The notes: generated by a model from the sequence alone, not told the origin. Shown: positions 9,236 through 19,001, numbered from the stretch's first letter. The stretch is DNA of 64,000 bases from Flaviramulus multivorans (GCF_021728415.1 NZ_JAKKDV010000001.1:124001-188000); one strand, 5' to 3'. Translations and numbers: made by a program.

Positions 9236-9256
9236 AATCTCACACAAATTTTAAGC

Positions 9257-9988
9257 ATGGAGGTTTTAGGAATAGATATTGGTGGTTCTGGAATGAAAGG
9301 TGGTTTAATCGATTCAACAACGGGTAACATGATTGGTGAACGGTTTAGGATTCCAACACCAAAATCTCGTAAACCTGATAAGATGGCGCAGGTATTTAAA
9401 GACATTGTAAATCATTTTGATTATAAAGGACCTGTTGGTTGCGGGTTTCCTAGCATCATAAAAAATGGAGTTTGTAAAGCGCCTGGGAACTTGCATCCCA
9501 ATTGGTATAACACAAATGCCGAAACACTATTTTCCGAGGCTTGCGGATTACCAGTAACTGTTATTAATGATGCCGATGCTGCTGGTTATGCGGTTATGAA
9601 TTATGGTATTGGAAAAGGCAATCAAGGGTTGGTAGTTATGATTACTATTGGCACCGGACTTGGTAGTGGCGTTTTTTTTAACGGAAAGCTTATTCCAAAT
9701 TTTGAGTTAGGACAAATTCCTTATAAAAAATATAAAAAAATTGAAAGTTGGGCAGCGGCTTCTATCATGGAACGCGATAATTTAAGCTATAAAAAATGGG
9801 GAAAGCGCTTTAACACCTTTTTAGAGTTGGTAGAATTGCTTGTACACCCAGACCATATTATTTTGGGCGGTGGCACATCAAAAGATTTTGATTTGTTTAA
9901 AAAATACATCACCGTTCAAACCCCAGTTACGCCATCTCGTTTAGGTAATACTGCTGGCATTGTAGGTGCTGCTTGCGCCGTAATGTAA
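9257..9988 (+). CDS. ppgK: Polyphosphate glucokinase-like ROK-family sugar kinase
   Basis: A 243-residue protein when started at the ATG at 9257, which gives MEVLGIDIGGSGMKGGLID, the canonical N-terminus of this family with the phosphate-binding DIGGSG loop. Further motifs are VINDADAAGYA (catalytic Asp) and ITIGTGLGSGVF. It lacks the CxCGxxGCxE zinc motif of ordinary ROK repressors and kinases, as is usual for polyphosphate glucokinases. It should phosphorylate glucose from polyphosphate or nucleoside triphosphate in the cytoplasm. The frame is open upstream to 8996, but that part crosses the leuAB terminator tail and an intergenic repeat, so I reject it. It converges with argH, leaving only 13 bases between the stop codons. 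Confidence 0.87.
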   Translation: MEVLGIDIGGSGMKGGLIDSTTGNMIGERFRIPTPKSRKPDKMAQVFKDIVNHFDYKGPVGCGFPSIIKNGVCKAPGNLHPNWYNTNAETLFSEACGLPVTVINDADAAGYAVMNYGIGKGNQGLVVMITIGTGLGSGVFFNGKLIPNFELGQIPYKKYKKIESWAAASIMERDNLSYKKWGKRFNTFLELVELLVHPDHIILGGGTSKDFDLFKKYITVQTPVTPSRLGNTAGIVGAACAVM

Positions 9989-10001
9989 TAAAACTAAAGG
10001 C

Positions 10002-11276
10002 TTATTTAGGAAACTTGGCTTTAATCTTATCTAAACTCAAATTATGAATACTCCCAACATGCGTGTGCTTTTTGGAGGTATCTGGTTTGTAAGTTCCATC
10101 TTGCACTTGTCCGCCAATTTTTTGATAAGCTTCTCTAAAACTCTGCCCTTGCACAACCAAGGTATTAATATTATCTACCGTAAAAAGGTATTTGTATTTA
10201 TCATCGTTAATATCTATATCCTTAACAATAATTTGCTGAATGGAGTAATTAAAAATATCCAGGATGTCTTTTATATCTTCAAAAGCGGCAATCATATTTT
10301 CTTTTAACAACTGAAAATCCCTGTGATAACCACTTGGTAAATTGTTGGTTATCAAAATCATTTCGGTTTGTAACGCTTGTATTTTATTACACTTACCGCG
10401 AATCAGCTCAAACACATCTGGGTTCTTTTTATGTGGCATGATGCTACTACCTGTAGTCAATTCGTCTGGAAACGAAACAAAGCCAAAGTTCTGACTCATA
10501 TACAAACATACATCCATGGCAAAACGTGCCAAAGTATTACTTAAACCACCTAATGCCGCCGCAATCGTACGCTCATTTTTACCGCGTCCCATTTGAGCTG
10601 CTACCACATTATATTTTAAAGTTGAAAAGCCCATTTCTTTGGTGGTCAATTCTCTGTCAATAGGAAAAGAACTTCCGTAACCTGCAGCAGATCCTAAGGG
10701 GTTTTGATCAACCGTTTGAATTGCCGCGTTTAATAAATATACGTCGTCAATCATCAATTCTGCATAGGCAGAAAACCACAACCCAAACGATGAGGGCATT
10801 GCCACTTGCAAATGCGTATATCCTGGGAGCACCTTGTCTTTATAAGTTTCAGCTAATTGAAGGAGTGTGTCGAATAGAGTATTTGTTTTCGCCTTAACTA
10901 AGCCTAAATTTTCCTTATAATATAATTGAAGTGCTACTAAAACTTGGTCGTTTCTGGAACGTGCTGTGTGGATTTTTTTTCCAACTTCACCTAGCTTTTT
11001 GGTAAGTTCATACTCAATTTTAGAGTGTACATCTTCAAATTGCTCATCAATCACAAAGGTACCTGCTTCAATTTGGTTTTCTAACATCCTTAACCCACTT
11101 AAAAGCTCTACCAATTCTTCCACTTTTATAATGCCCACTTTCTGAAGCATTTTAGCATGCGCTTTGGATGCAACAACATCGTATTTTGCTATATGAATAT
11201 CAATATCTCGATCGTTGCCAACCGTAAATTGTTCTATTTTTTTATCGATTGATATGCCTTTATCCCAGAGTTTCAT
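10002..11276 (-). CDS. argH: Argininosuccinate lyase
   Basis: A 424-residue fumarase/aspartase-superfamily enzyme with the family signature GSSIMPHKKNPD, the HTARSRNDQV segment and PGYTHLQVAMPSSFG. It cleaves argininosuccinate to arginine and fumarate, the last step of the pathway. It is the last gene of the 11-gene arginine-proline operon, 35 bases after argE. It is shorter than the usual 450-460 residues but all conserved blocks are present. Confidence 0.96.
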   Translation of the reverse strand: MKLWDKGISIDKKIEQFTVGNDRDIDIHIAKYDVVASKAHAKMLQKVGIIKVEELVELLSGLRMLENQIEAGTFVIDEQFEDVHSKIEYELTKKLGEVGKKIHTARSRNDQVLVALQLYYKENLGLVKAKTNTLFDTLLQLAETYKDKVLPGYTHLQVAMPSSFGLWFSAYAELMIDDVYLLNAAIQTVDQNPLGSAAGYGSSFPIDRELTTKEMGFSTLKYNVVAAQMGRGKNERTIAAALGGLSNTLARFAMDVCLYMSQNFGFVSFPDELTTGSSIMPHKKNPDVFELIRGKCNKIQALQTEMILITNNLPSGYHRDFQLLKENMIAAFEDIKDILDIFNYSIQQIIVKDIDINDDKYKYLFTVDNINTLVVQGQSFREAYQKIGGQVQDGTYKPDTSKKHTHVGSIHNLSLDKIKAKFPK

Positions 11277-11311
11277 TTTAAAAATGTTTATTTGTTTATG
11301 CGTTGAATTGT

Positions 11312-12379
11312 TTAAACTACGACCCGATTTAACAATTCAACATATATTTTTATGCCTTCTTCAATTTCATTTATATAAATAAATTCGTCTGCCGAATGTG
11401 ATCGTGTGCTATCACCAGGGCCTAACTTTAAGCTTGGGCAATATAATACTGCTTGATCCGATAAGGTTGGCGACCCATAAGTAGTTCTTCCTAATGAAAT
11501 ACCTGCTTTCACCAAATCGTGATTAACAGGAATAGATGATGAATTTAAACGTAAACTACGTGGTGTAATACTTGTGCATGGGGCTTTTTCTTGTAAAATT
11601 TTAGCAATTTCGGCGTTGCTATATGCATCGTTTACACGCACATCAATTACTAAATCTACATGACCTGGAACCACATTATGCTGAGACCCTGCACTTATTT
11701 GCGTAACCGTTAATTTTACATCGCCCAAAGCCTCCGAGCCTTTTTCAAACTTAAAATCTTTAAACCATTGCAAGACATCAATCGTATTGTAAATAGCATT
11801 ATCATCGTTTGGATGCGCTGCATGACTTGGTGTACCTTCTACCACAGCATCAAAAACTACCAGTCCTTTTTCGGCAACTGCTAAATTCATTAAGGTTGGC
11901 TCTCCAACAATTGCCACATCCACTTTTGGAATGATGGAAAGCATACTGTTTAAACCGTTTGGTCCACTGCTTTCTTCTTCCGCAGAAGCGACAATAACCA
12001 AATTGTACTTTAAATTTTTGTGATTATAAAAATGTGTAAAAGTGGCAATTAATGACACCAAACAACCACCAGCATCATTACTCCCTAAACCGTATAATTT
12101 ACCATCTTCTACAATAGCTTTAAATGGGTCTTTGGTGTAAGCCGAATTAGGTTTTACCGTATCATGATGCGAGTTTAATAGCAATGTAGGTTTGCCTTCT
12201 TCAAAGTATTTATTCGTTGCCCAAACATTGTTTTTAGTGCGCTTATATATTATTTGATGCTTTTTAAACCATGCCTCAATAAGTAACGCGGTTGGATCTT
12301 CTTCAGATGAGAATGACTGCGTTTCTATTAACTGTTTTAATAGTGTAATTGCATCGTTTGTTAATTCCTGTAGCGCCAT
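11312..12379 (-). CDS. argE: M20-family N-acylornithine/N-acylcitrulline deacylase
   Basis: A 355-residue metallopeptidase-fold deacylase. The first metal-ligand block (LLNSHHDTVKP), the GLGSNDAGGCLVS block and the EEESSGPNG catalytic Glu region are all present, with a dimerisation insert from about residue 175. In Bacteroidetes arginine operons this gene acts after ArgF', removing the acyl group from N-acylcitrulline rather than from N-acylornithine. Whether the acyl group is acetyl or succinyl cannot be read from this gene; the partner ArgF' points to succinyl. The start is one base after the argB stop. Confidence 0.88.
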   Translation of the reverse strand: MALQELTNDAITLLKQLIETQSFSSEEDPTALLIEAWFKKHQIIYKRTKNNVWATNKYFEEGKPTLLLNSHHDTVKPNSAYTKDPFKAIVEDGKLYGLGSNDAGGCLVSLIATFTHFYNHKNLKYNLVIVASAEEESSGPNGLNSMLSIIPKVDVAIVGEPTLMNLAVAEKGLVVFDAVVEGTPSHAAHPNDDNAIYNTIDVLQWFKDFKFEKGSEALGDVKLTVTQISAGSQHNVVPGHVDLVIDVRVNDAYSNAEIAKILQEKAPCTSITPRSLRLNSSSIPVNHDLVKAGISLGRTTYGSPTLSDQAVLYCPSLKLGPGDSTRSHSADEFIYINEIEEGIKIYVELLNRVVV

Positions 12380-12380
12380 A

Positions 12381-13163
12381 TTACAATGTTATTCTTGTAA
12401 AATTATCATTTTCTTGGGTTAACATAGAGGTGTTTCCCATATTTATAGTTTTAACGCCATGTTTTAAAGCATCAAAACAGTTTTCTAATTTGGGTAGCAT
12501 GCCGTCGGCAATGATTCCTTGTTCTAATAGTTCAGAATACACTTTAGAATCTATATGTTTTATAACCGAATTTTTATCGTTGATGTCTTTTAAAACGCCA
12601 TTTAACTCAAAACAATAGTAAATGGATGTATCATAAAGTTCGCTCATACCTACCGCTACTTGCGATGTAATGGTATCGGCATTTGTATTTAATAATTGGC
12701 CGTTACCATCATGCGTAATAGCACAAAATACAGGTGTAAAATTGGCTTGAATTAATTTATCTATAGAATTATGCGCCACTTTTTTTACGTCACCCACAAA
12801 TCCAAAATCAACCGTTTTTACTGGTCGTTTATCCGATACAATACTATTAATATCAGCTCCGGTTAAACCAATGGCATCAACCTGTAATGCTTGTAATTGT
12901 GCCACTATATTTTTATTTACTAACCCTCCGTAAACCATCGTAATAACTTCTAAGGTTTCGGCATCGGTAATACGTCTGCCGTCAATCATTTTAGATTTTA
13001 TACCTAATTTTGAAGCTATTCTCGTAGCGCGTTTTCCTCCACCATGTACCAAAATTTTCTTTCCGGGTAGGTTAGAAAATAGTTTTAGAAATGCCTTAAG
13101 CAGCACATCATCTTCTATAATATTTCCCCCTATTTTTACTATGGATAGTTTTTCCTTAGACAT
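12381..13163 (-). CDS. argB: N-acetyl(succinyl)glutamate kinase
   Basis: A 260-residue amino-acid-kinase-family protein with VKIGGNIIEDD, the VHGGGKRAT glycine loop, the GLTGADINSI block and the NTNADTITSQVA segment. It phosphorylates N-acylglutamate. It overlaps the end of argF by eight bases, so the genes are translationally coupled. The slightly short length and the acyl-group ambiguity are the same as for Bacteroidetes homologues. Confidence 0.93.
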   Translation of the reverse strand: MSKEKLSIVKIGGNIIEDDVLLKAFLKLFSNLPGKKILVHGGGKRATRIASKLGIKSKMIDGRRITDAETLEVITMVYGGLVNKNIVAQLQALQVDAIGLTGADINSIVSDKRPVKTVDFGFVGDVKKVAHNSIDKLIQANFTPVFCAITHDGNGQLLNTNADTITSQVAVGMSELYDTSIYYCFELNGVLKDINDKNSVIKHIDSKVYSELLEQGIIADGMLPKLENCFDALKHGVKTINMGNTSMLTQENDNFTRITL

Positions 13164-14094
13164 GTTCTAATATTTTTTTCAACACCAATTGTGCTGCATA
13201 GGTTCGGTTATTAGCTTGTTTAATTACCAGCGAATTTTCACTATCTAAAACTGCATCTTCAACTACTACATTTCGTCTTACAGGTAAACAATGCATAAAC
13301 TTAGCACCTGCTAATTTTTCTTTAGTTATCATCCAATTAGGGTCTGTATTAATTACTTTTCCGTAATCTTCATACGAACTCCAGTTTTTCACATAAACAA
13401 AATCGGCATTTTTAAAGGCTTCTTCCTGATTATGAATAATTGGTGTACTACCCGTTATTTCAGGATTTAAATTATACCCTTTTGGGTTCGTAATAACAAA
13501 ATCAACATCCATTTTTTGCATTGCTTGGGTAAAGCTATTAGCTACTGCGTGCGGCAACGCTTTAATGTGTGGTGCCCAACTTAAAACAACTTTTGGCTTT
13601 GCTTTTTTGGTGAATTCTGATATCGTAATAGCATCCGTTAAACCTTGCAAAGGATGACCTGTGGCACTCTCCATATTAACAATAGGAACCGAAGCATATT
13701 TTACAAAGGCTTTTAGAACCTGTTCACTTTCGTCTTTTTCCTTATCGATTAATGTTGGGAATGCTCTTACAGCGATAATATCGCAATATTGAGAAACCAC
13801 CGCAGCAGCTTCTTTAATATGTTCTGCAGTGTTACCATTCATAACGGTACCATCACCAAATTCAATACCCCAAGCATCTCCTGAAACATTCATTACAATG
13901 GGATCCATTCCTAAATTTAATGCCGCTTTTTGGGTGCTTAACCTTGTACGTAAACTAGAATTAAAAAACAATAAACCTAAGGTTTTATGCTTTCCTAAAT
14001 TAATATGTTTAAGCGGATTTGCTTTTAAATCCTTTGCTTCCTCAATCCAAGAATGGATATTGTCTATATCATGTATGGAGGTGTAATTCTTCAT
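13156..14094 (-). CDS. argF: N-acylornithine transcarbamylase (ArgF'), probably N-succinylornithine type
   Basis: A 312-residue transcarbamylase with the carbamoyl-phosphate motif SSLRTR (residues 46-51), the SWAPHIKALPHAV block and the MHCLPVRR signature. The order and wording are much closer to the acylornithine transcarbamylases of Bacteroides and Xanthomonas than to ordinary ornithine transcarbamylase. The specificity position, Pro90 in the Bacteroides fragilis succinylornithine enzyme and Glu92 in the Xanthomonas acetylornithine enzyme, is Ala90 here (NGNTAEH). As I recall the published mutagenesis, replacing the Glu by small residues favours N-succinylornithine. The gene sits between proB and argB in the operon. 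Confidence 0.92.
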   Translation of the reverse strand: MKNYTSIHDIDNIHSWIEEAKDLKANPLKHINLGKHKTLGLLFFNSSLRTRLSTQKAALNLGMDPIVMNVSGDAWGIEFGDGTVMNGNTAEHIKEAAAVVSQYCDIIAVRAFPTLIDKEKDESEQVLKAFVKYASVPIVNMESATGHPLQGLTDAITISEFTKKAKPKVVLSWAPHIKALPHAVANSFTQAMQKMDVDFVITNPKGYNLNPEITGSTPIIHNQEEAFKNADFVYVKNWSSYEDYGKVINTDPNWMITKEKLAGAKFMHCLPVRRNVVVEDAVLDSENSLVIKQANNRTYAAQLVLKKILEHV

Positions 14095-14100
14095 CTTAAA

Positions 14101-14865
14101 CTATTTTATTCTGGTAAACGGCACGGTATTTTTCATAGCATTTAATATAAAATTATCTTCCAAACCGTTAACTATCCACGTTTCAATATTTACTTTTTTT
14201 GTTAATGCTGCGGCTTCAATTTTAGATTGCATACCACCACTACCATGAGTGGACTTGGAATTGACAACTTGATTTAATAAAACTTCAAAATCCTCTACCA
14301 ATTCAATGGTTTTAGGAGCCCTTTTTTCTATAGACTCCTTGGTATAAATACCATTTGTATTTGTAGCAATAATAAACAAATCCACCTCTAAAAGTGACGC
14401 TGTTAAAGCCCCTAATTTATCGTTATCGCCAAATTGAATTTCGTCAGTTGCAACTGTATCATTTTCATTAATTATTGGAATGTAATTATTGTTTACCAAC
14501 ACATTAATTGTGTTTACAATATTGGTTTTACTTTCTTTCTTTTCAAAATCGGAATAAGACAATAAACATTGAGAACTTAAAAGCCCGTATTCTCTAAAAA
14601 TCTCTTGGTAAATACGTATTAGATGAGGCTGCCCAATAGATGCCAGTGCTTGTTTTACAAATACCCCATCCGCTTTACTTTCAAGCTTTACAAATTGTTT
14701 CGCTACCGCAATAGCACCAGAGCTAACAATAATAAACTCATAAGCATCTTGAAGTTGCGCTATTTGGCTAGCGATATCTTCGATTTTACCCCTTGAAATA
14801 TTATCGGTTTCTTTGGTAAGCGTATTCGATCCAACTTTTAGTAATATGCGTTTTTTCTTTTGCAT
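14101..14865 (-). CDS. proB: Glutamate 5-kinase
   Basis: An amino-acid-kinase-family protein of 254 residues from the ATG at 14865 (MQKKKRILLKVGSNTLT). That start lies two bases after the proA stop; an upstream in-frame ATG at 14901 would overlap proA by 34 bases and adds nothing conserved. Motifs include IVSSGAIAVA, INENDTVATDEIQFGDND and the GSGGMQSKIEAA block. There is no C-terminal PUA domain, so this is the short form. It makes glutamyl-5-phosphate for ProA, encoded just upstream. Confidence 0.94.
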   Translation of the reverse strand: MQKKKRILLKVGSNTLTKETDNISRGKIEDIASQIAQLQDAYEFIIVSSGAIAVAKQFVKLESKADGVFVKQALASIGQPHLIRIYQEIFREYGLLSSQCLLSYSDFEKKESKTNIVNTINVLVNNNYIPIINENDTVATDEIQFGDNDKLGALTASLLEVDLFIIATNTNGIYTKESIEKRAPKTIELVEDFEVLLNQVVNSKSTHGSGGMQSKIEAAALTKKVNIETWIVNGLEDNFILNAMKNTVPFTRIK

Positions 14866-14867
14866 GG

Positions 14868-16064
14868 TTATCGTATTTGCCCATTTCCATGAATATACCA
14901 TTTATTCGTTACCAAATGCTGTAAACCAATTGGTCCGCGTTGGTGTAATTTATCCGTACTAATAGCCAATTCGCCACCTAACCCTAACTGACCTCCATCG
15001 GTAAATCGTGTAGATGCATTATGATATACTGCAGCGGTATCGATATTTTCCATGAAGGTTTTAGCTTTAGCTTCATTCGTTGTAATGATAGATGCAGAAT
15101 GTCCACCGGAATATGTGTTTATCATAGCAATAGCATCTTCAGTTGATTCAATTTCACCAATAACTATTTTATAATCTAAAAACTCTTCATACCAAATATC
15201 ATTAGATTGGATTTTCTCAACACCTTTATACTTTGATAAAGAATCTTCACCTAAAATTTCAACATCAAATTCTTTTAATTTAGAAATTAGAGTGGTTATA
15301 AATTCCGGCTTATTAGAAATGTTTTTATCAATTAAAACCTTGTCTAAAGCGTTACACGCCGATATTTTTGCTGTTTTAGCATTGATAATGACCTTTAAAG
15401 CTAAATCTACATCGGCATCCTTTTCAACAAAAACAAAATTGTTCCCTCTACCGCTAACGATAACTGGACAGGTAGCGTGTTGCTTCACAAAAGCGATCAA
15501 ACGCTCACCACCTCGTGGCACAATTAAATCTACTTTTTGAGTCGGATTTTCTAAAAAGGCTTGTGTCTCAGTTCTGTTAAACTGTAGATATTCAACCCAA
15601 TCGGTTGAAGCCTTTTCTTCCTTTAGAGCTTGATGCCAAAGTTCGACGATTTTTAAATTTGATTTTAAAGACTCTTTTCCGCCTTTAAGTAATATTTTGT
15701 TTCCCGATTTAAAGGCAATTCCTGCTGCTTCGACAGTAACATCCGGACGTGATTCATAAATAATTAACACCGTTCCGAACGATGCTGTTTTATTATAAAC
15801 TTGCATGCCGTTGTCGTGCTTAAAACTAAATCTTTCAACGCCTACCGGATCATCTTGCGAAGCCAGATGTTTAGAAGCAGCAATCATTTCGTCCACTTTA
15901 GAATCATCTACTTTCAAGCGATCAAACATAGAAATATCATCGCCCTTATAAGCTTCCAAATCGGTTTTATTAATTTCAATTATGGTTTTCCTTTCTTCAT
16001 CCAAAAGCTTAGCCATTTTTAATAAAACAGCATTTCTAGTTTCTATGGATAGTAATGTATTCAT
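14868..16064 (-). CDS. proA: Glutamate-5-semialdehyde dehydrogenase
   Basis: A 398-residue aldehyde-dehydrogenase-fold protein that reduces glutamyl-5-phosphate with NADPH to glutamate-5-semialdehyde. Visible blocks are YESRPDVTVEAAGIAFKSGN, LLKGGKES, VPRGGERLIAFV, the catalytic-cysteine region (KISACNALDKVLI) and NASTRFTDGGQLGLGGELAIS. It begins three bases after the argD stop and ends two bases before proB, in the middle of the arginine-proline operon. Confidence 0.96.
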   Translation of the reverse strand: MNTLLSIETRNAVLLKMAKLLDEERKTIIEINKTDLEAYKGDDISMFDRLKVDDSKVDEMIAASKHLASQDDPVGVERFSFKHDNGMQVYNKTASFGTVLIIYESRPDVTVEAAGIAFKSGNKILLKGGKESLKSNLKIVELWHQALKEEKASTDWVEYLQFNRTETQAFLENPTQKVDLIVPRGGERLIAFVKQHATCPVIVSGRGNNFVFVEKDADVDLALKVIINAKTAKISACNALDKVLIDKNISNKPEFITTLISKLKEFDVEILGEDSLSKYKGVEKIQSNDIWYEEFLDYKIVIGEIESTEDAIAMINTYSGGHSASIITTNEAKAKTFMENIDTAAVYHNASTRFTDGGQLGLGGELAISTDKLHQRGPIGLQHLVTNKWYIHGNGQIR

Positions 16065-16067
16065 TTA

Positions 16068-17192
16068 CTAAAGCACTTTTTTTAAGGCATCAAAAAACTG
16101 ATCGATATGTGTTTTTTTGATTGTTAACGGAGGTAAAATTCTAATAAGCTTTTTATTAGATGCCCCACCTGTAAAAATATGATGGTCGTAAATTAATTTT
16201 TTTCTAAGTTCACCCACTTCAAAATCGAATTCTAAACCGATCATTAATCCTTTTCCTTTAATATTTTTTATCTGTGGAATTGATTTTGCTTTTGTAATAA
16301 AATATGCTGAAATTTCGTTAACATTATCAATAAGCTTTTCCTCTTCAATAGTATTTAAAACGGCTAATCCAGCTGCACAAGCCAAATGATTTCCTCCAAA
16401 GGTAGTACCTAGCATGCCATGTTTAGCTTCAATTTCTGGGTGAATTAAAATCCCGCCTACAGGAAATCCATTCCCCATGCCTTTTGCTATAGAAATAATA
16501 TCTGGTGTTACATTGTAATGTTGAAACGCAAAGAATTTCCCTGAACGTCCGTAACCTGATTGCACCTCATCTGCAATAAACATAGTGTTGTTCGTCTTAC
16601 AAAGCGCAAATACCTGTTCATAAAAATCAGCAGTTGCTTGATCTAACCCACCAACACCTTGAATAAACTCAATAATAACGGCACAGACATCGCCCTTTTC
16701 TAATTCATTTTTTACACCCAAAATATCATTAAGCTCCAGAATAGTAACTTTTTGTTGGGCATTAATAGGTGCAATAATATTTGGGTTATCTGTTGCTGCT
16801 ACTGCTGCCGATGTTCTTCCGTGAAATCCATTTTTAAATGCAACAACACGTGATTTACCCGTTTTAAATGAGGCTAACTTTAAAGCATTTTCGTTGGCTT
16901 CAGCTCCTGAATTACACAAAAACAATTCATAATCTTTACAGCCCGAAAGTGTTTCTAGTTTATTTGCCAACTCCACTTGCAATGGATTTTGAATAGCATT
17001 TGAATAGAACCCAAGTTTTGAAACTTGATTGGTAACAGCCTTTACATAATTAGGGTGCGAATGTCCGATTGAAATTACGGCGTGCCCTCCATAAAGGTCT
17101 AAATACTCCGTTCCATTTTCGTCATAAACATGAATATCTTTACCCGAAACTGGCGTTACATTATATAATGGATAAACGTCAAATAATGGCAT
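16068..17192 (-). CDS. argD: Acylornithine aminotransferase
   Basis: A class-III PLP aminotransferase of about 374 residues from the ATG at 17192 (MPLFDVYPLYNVTPVSG), one base after the proC stop; an upstream in-frame ATG at 17237 would overlap proC and yields only a lysine-rich tail. It has FCNSGAEANENALK, the FIADEVQSGYGRSGK block, the PLP lysine in SIAKGMGNGFPVGG and GTTFGGNHLACAAG. It converts N-acylglutamate semialdehyde to N-acylornithine; the acyl group may be succinyl in this lineage. Confidence 0.94.
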   Translation of the reverse strand: MPLFDVYPLYNVTPVSGKDIHVYDENGTEYLDLYGGHAVISIGHSHPNYVKAVTNQVSKLGFYSNAIQNPLQVELANKLETLSGCKDYELFLCNSGAEANENALKLASFKTGKSRVVAFKNGFHGRTSAAVAATDNPNIIAPINAQQKVTILELNDILGVKNELEKGDVCAVIIEFIQGVGGLDQATADFYEQVFALCKTNNTMFIADEVQSGYGRSGKFFAFQHYNVTPDIISIAKGMGNGFPVGGILIHPEIEAKHGMLGTTFGGNHLACAAGLAVLNTIEEEKLIDNVNEISAYFITKAKSIPQIKNIKGKGLMIGLEFDFEVGELRKKLIYDHHIFTGGASNKKLIRILPPLTIKKTHIDQFFDALKKVL

Positions 17193-17193
17193 T

Positions 17194-17988
17194 TTAACTT
17201 TTTTTGATTTGATTAATTTTTTCAAATGAAGCAACAATCCCCTGAATTAATGCAGAACTTAACCCTTGATGCTCCATCGCATTTAATCCTTCAATGGTGC
17301 ATCCACTTGGGGTTGTTACGCGGTCTATTTCCTGTTCTGGATGTCTGCCCGATTCAATTAACAAACTTGCGGCTCCATAACAAGTTTGTGTAGCCAGTTG
17401 ATGTGCTTGTTCTGCTTCAAAACCTAATTGTATAGCACCTTGGGTAGTGGCACGTACCAATCGCATCCAAAATGCAATACCACTAGCACATATGACTGTA
17501 GCAGCTTGGATTAATTCCTCTGGAATTATTAATGTCGTTCCTAATTGGTTAAATATTTTTTGCGCCAATTCAATCTTTCCATTTCCTTTATCGTTTGCTG
17601 CCAAACAAGTCATTGATTTCCTAATTGAAATAGCTGTATTAGGCATCACACGAATAATATTTTTATCACTTCCTATAATGCTTTCTATCTTCGAAATTTC
17701 AAATCCAGCAGCAACTGACATTACCACATGATCGTTGGTAATATGTGATGACACGCTTTCCAAAACCTTTTCAATATGGCGCGGTTGTAAAGCAAAAATT
17801 AAGATGTCGGAAGCCTTAACAGCTTCAATATTATCACTAGTAACTGTTACGTAGTCCTCATTAACAAAGTCTTTTACAGCTGCAGTATTTTTATCACTCA
17901 AATACAACGAAGTAAATAATTTGTGGTTTATAATCCCCTTTGCTATAGAACTCCCTAAATTCCCTGTACCTATTATGGCTATTTTCAT
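17194..17988 (-). CDS. proC: Pyrroline-5-carboxylate reductase
   Basis: A 264-residue protein with the NADPH-binding start MKIAIIGTGNLGSSIAKGI, the conserved VMPNTAISIRKSMT block and the C-terminal signature VTTPSGCTIEGLNAMEHQG. It reduces pyrroline-5-carboxylate to proline. It sits between argC and argD, which puts the complete proline route (proB, proA, proC) inside the arginine operon. Confidence 0.95.
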   Translation of the reverse strand: MKIAIIGTGNLGSSIAKGIINHKLFTSLYLSDKNTAAVKDFVNEDYVTVTSDNIEAVKASDILIFALQPRHIEKVLESVSSHITNDHVVMSVAAGFEISKIESIIGSDKNIIRVMPNTAISIRKSMTCLAANDKGNGKIELAQKIFNQLGTTLIIPEELIQAATVICASGIAFWMRLVRATTQGAIQLGFEAEQAHQLATQTCYGAASLLIESGRHPEQEIDRVTTPSGCTIEGLNAMEHQGLSSALIQGIVASFEKINQIKKS

Positions 17989-18023
17989 TTTTAGTTGTTT
18001 GTTATTGGTTGCTAGTTGTTGGA

Positions 18024-19001
18024 TTAAAAATAAGTCGCTTTTAAATGCAACCCTGTTGTTTCTTTCAAACCGAACATTAAATTCATGTTTTGAATAGCTT
18101 GTCCCGAAGCGCCTTTCAATAAATTATCTATAATACTAGTTACTAACAATTTATCATTGTGTTTATGTAAATGAATTAAGCACTTATTAGTATTTACCAC
18201 TTGCTTTAAATGCAATGCTGCATCTGAAACAAAAGTAAATTCAGCATCGTTGTAAAATGATTTATAAATAGATTTAGCCTCTTCGACTGGCGCCTCAAAA
18301 TCAGTATAAACTGTCGCAAAAATTCCTCTAGAAAAATTACCTCTATTAGGCATAAACAAAATCTCAGACGAAAAGCTATTTTGCAACTGTTTTACCGACT
18401 GATTAATTTCACCTAAATGCTGATGCGTAAAAGGTTTGTAGTACGAAAAATTATTGTCTCTCCAAGTAAAATGTGTGGTTTCAGATAATGAAACACCTGC
18501 TCCTGTTGCTCCTGTTACTGCATTTACATGAACATCGTTTCCTATTAAATTTTTATCAGCTAGCGGCAACAATGCTAACTGAATAGCCGTAGCAAAACAC
18601 CCAGGATTCGCTATATAATTTGCTTTTTTTATAGCCTCTCTTTGCAACTCGGGTAAACCGTAAATAAATGTTTTCCCTTTAAATACTTTATCTTTTTCTA
18701 ACCTAAAATCGTTGCCTAAATCAATTATTTTAGTTTTCTCTGAAAAACTATTTACCTCTAAAAACTTAACTGAATTCCCATGTCCTAAACACAGAAATAA
18801 AACATCAACCTTTGAATTTATAGTGTCTGTAAATTTTAAATCGATAGATCCAACTAAATCTTGATGTACTTTGCTTATTGCATTGCCTGCATTGGATGTA
18901 CTGTATACAAAATTAATTTCCACATCAGGATGGTTAATCAGCAATCGTATTAACTCTCCGGCAGTATAACCTGCACCTCCAATAATTCCAACTTGTATCA
19001 T
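18024..19001 (-). CDS. argC: N-acyl-gamma-glutamyl-phosphate reductase
   Basis: A 325-residue dehydrogenase that reduces N-acylglutamyl phosphate to the semialdehyde. Its N-terminus VGIIGGAGYTAGELIRLL is the classical ArgC nucleotide-binding segment, and the catalytic cysteine lies in NPGCFATAIQLAL. It also has TGATGAGVSLSETTHF and PFTHQHLGEINQ. The start ATG overlaps the argG stop by four bases. Confidence 0.96.
   Translation of the reverse strand: MIQVGIIGGAGYTAGELIRLLINHPDVEINFVYSTSNAGNAISKVHQDLVGSIDLKFTDTINSKVDVLFLCLGHGNSVKFLEVNSFSEKTKIIDLGNDFRLEKDKVFKGKTFIYGLPELQREAIKKANYIANPGCFATAIQLALLPLADKNLIGNDVHVNAVTGATGAGVSLSETTHFTWRDNNFSYYKPFTHQHLGEINQSVKQLQNSFSSEILFMPNRGNFSRGIFATVYTDFEAPVEEAKSIYKSFYNDAEFTFVSDAALHLKQVVNTNKCLIHLHKHNDKLLVTSIIDNLLKGASGQAIQNMNLMFGLKETTGLHLKATYF

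Noticed and set aside
8996-9256. Upstream extension of the ppgK reading frame (87 extra codons)
   Set aside because: It begins in the tail of the leuAB terminator and crosses a repeat-like block; translated sequence has no family similarity, while the ATG at 9257 gives the canonical ROK N-terminus and has a -7 box 22 bases upstream.
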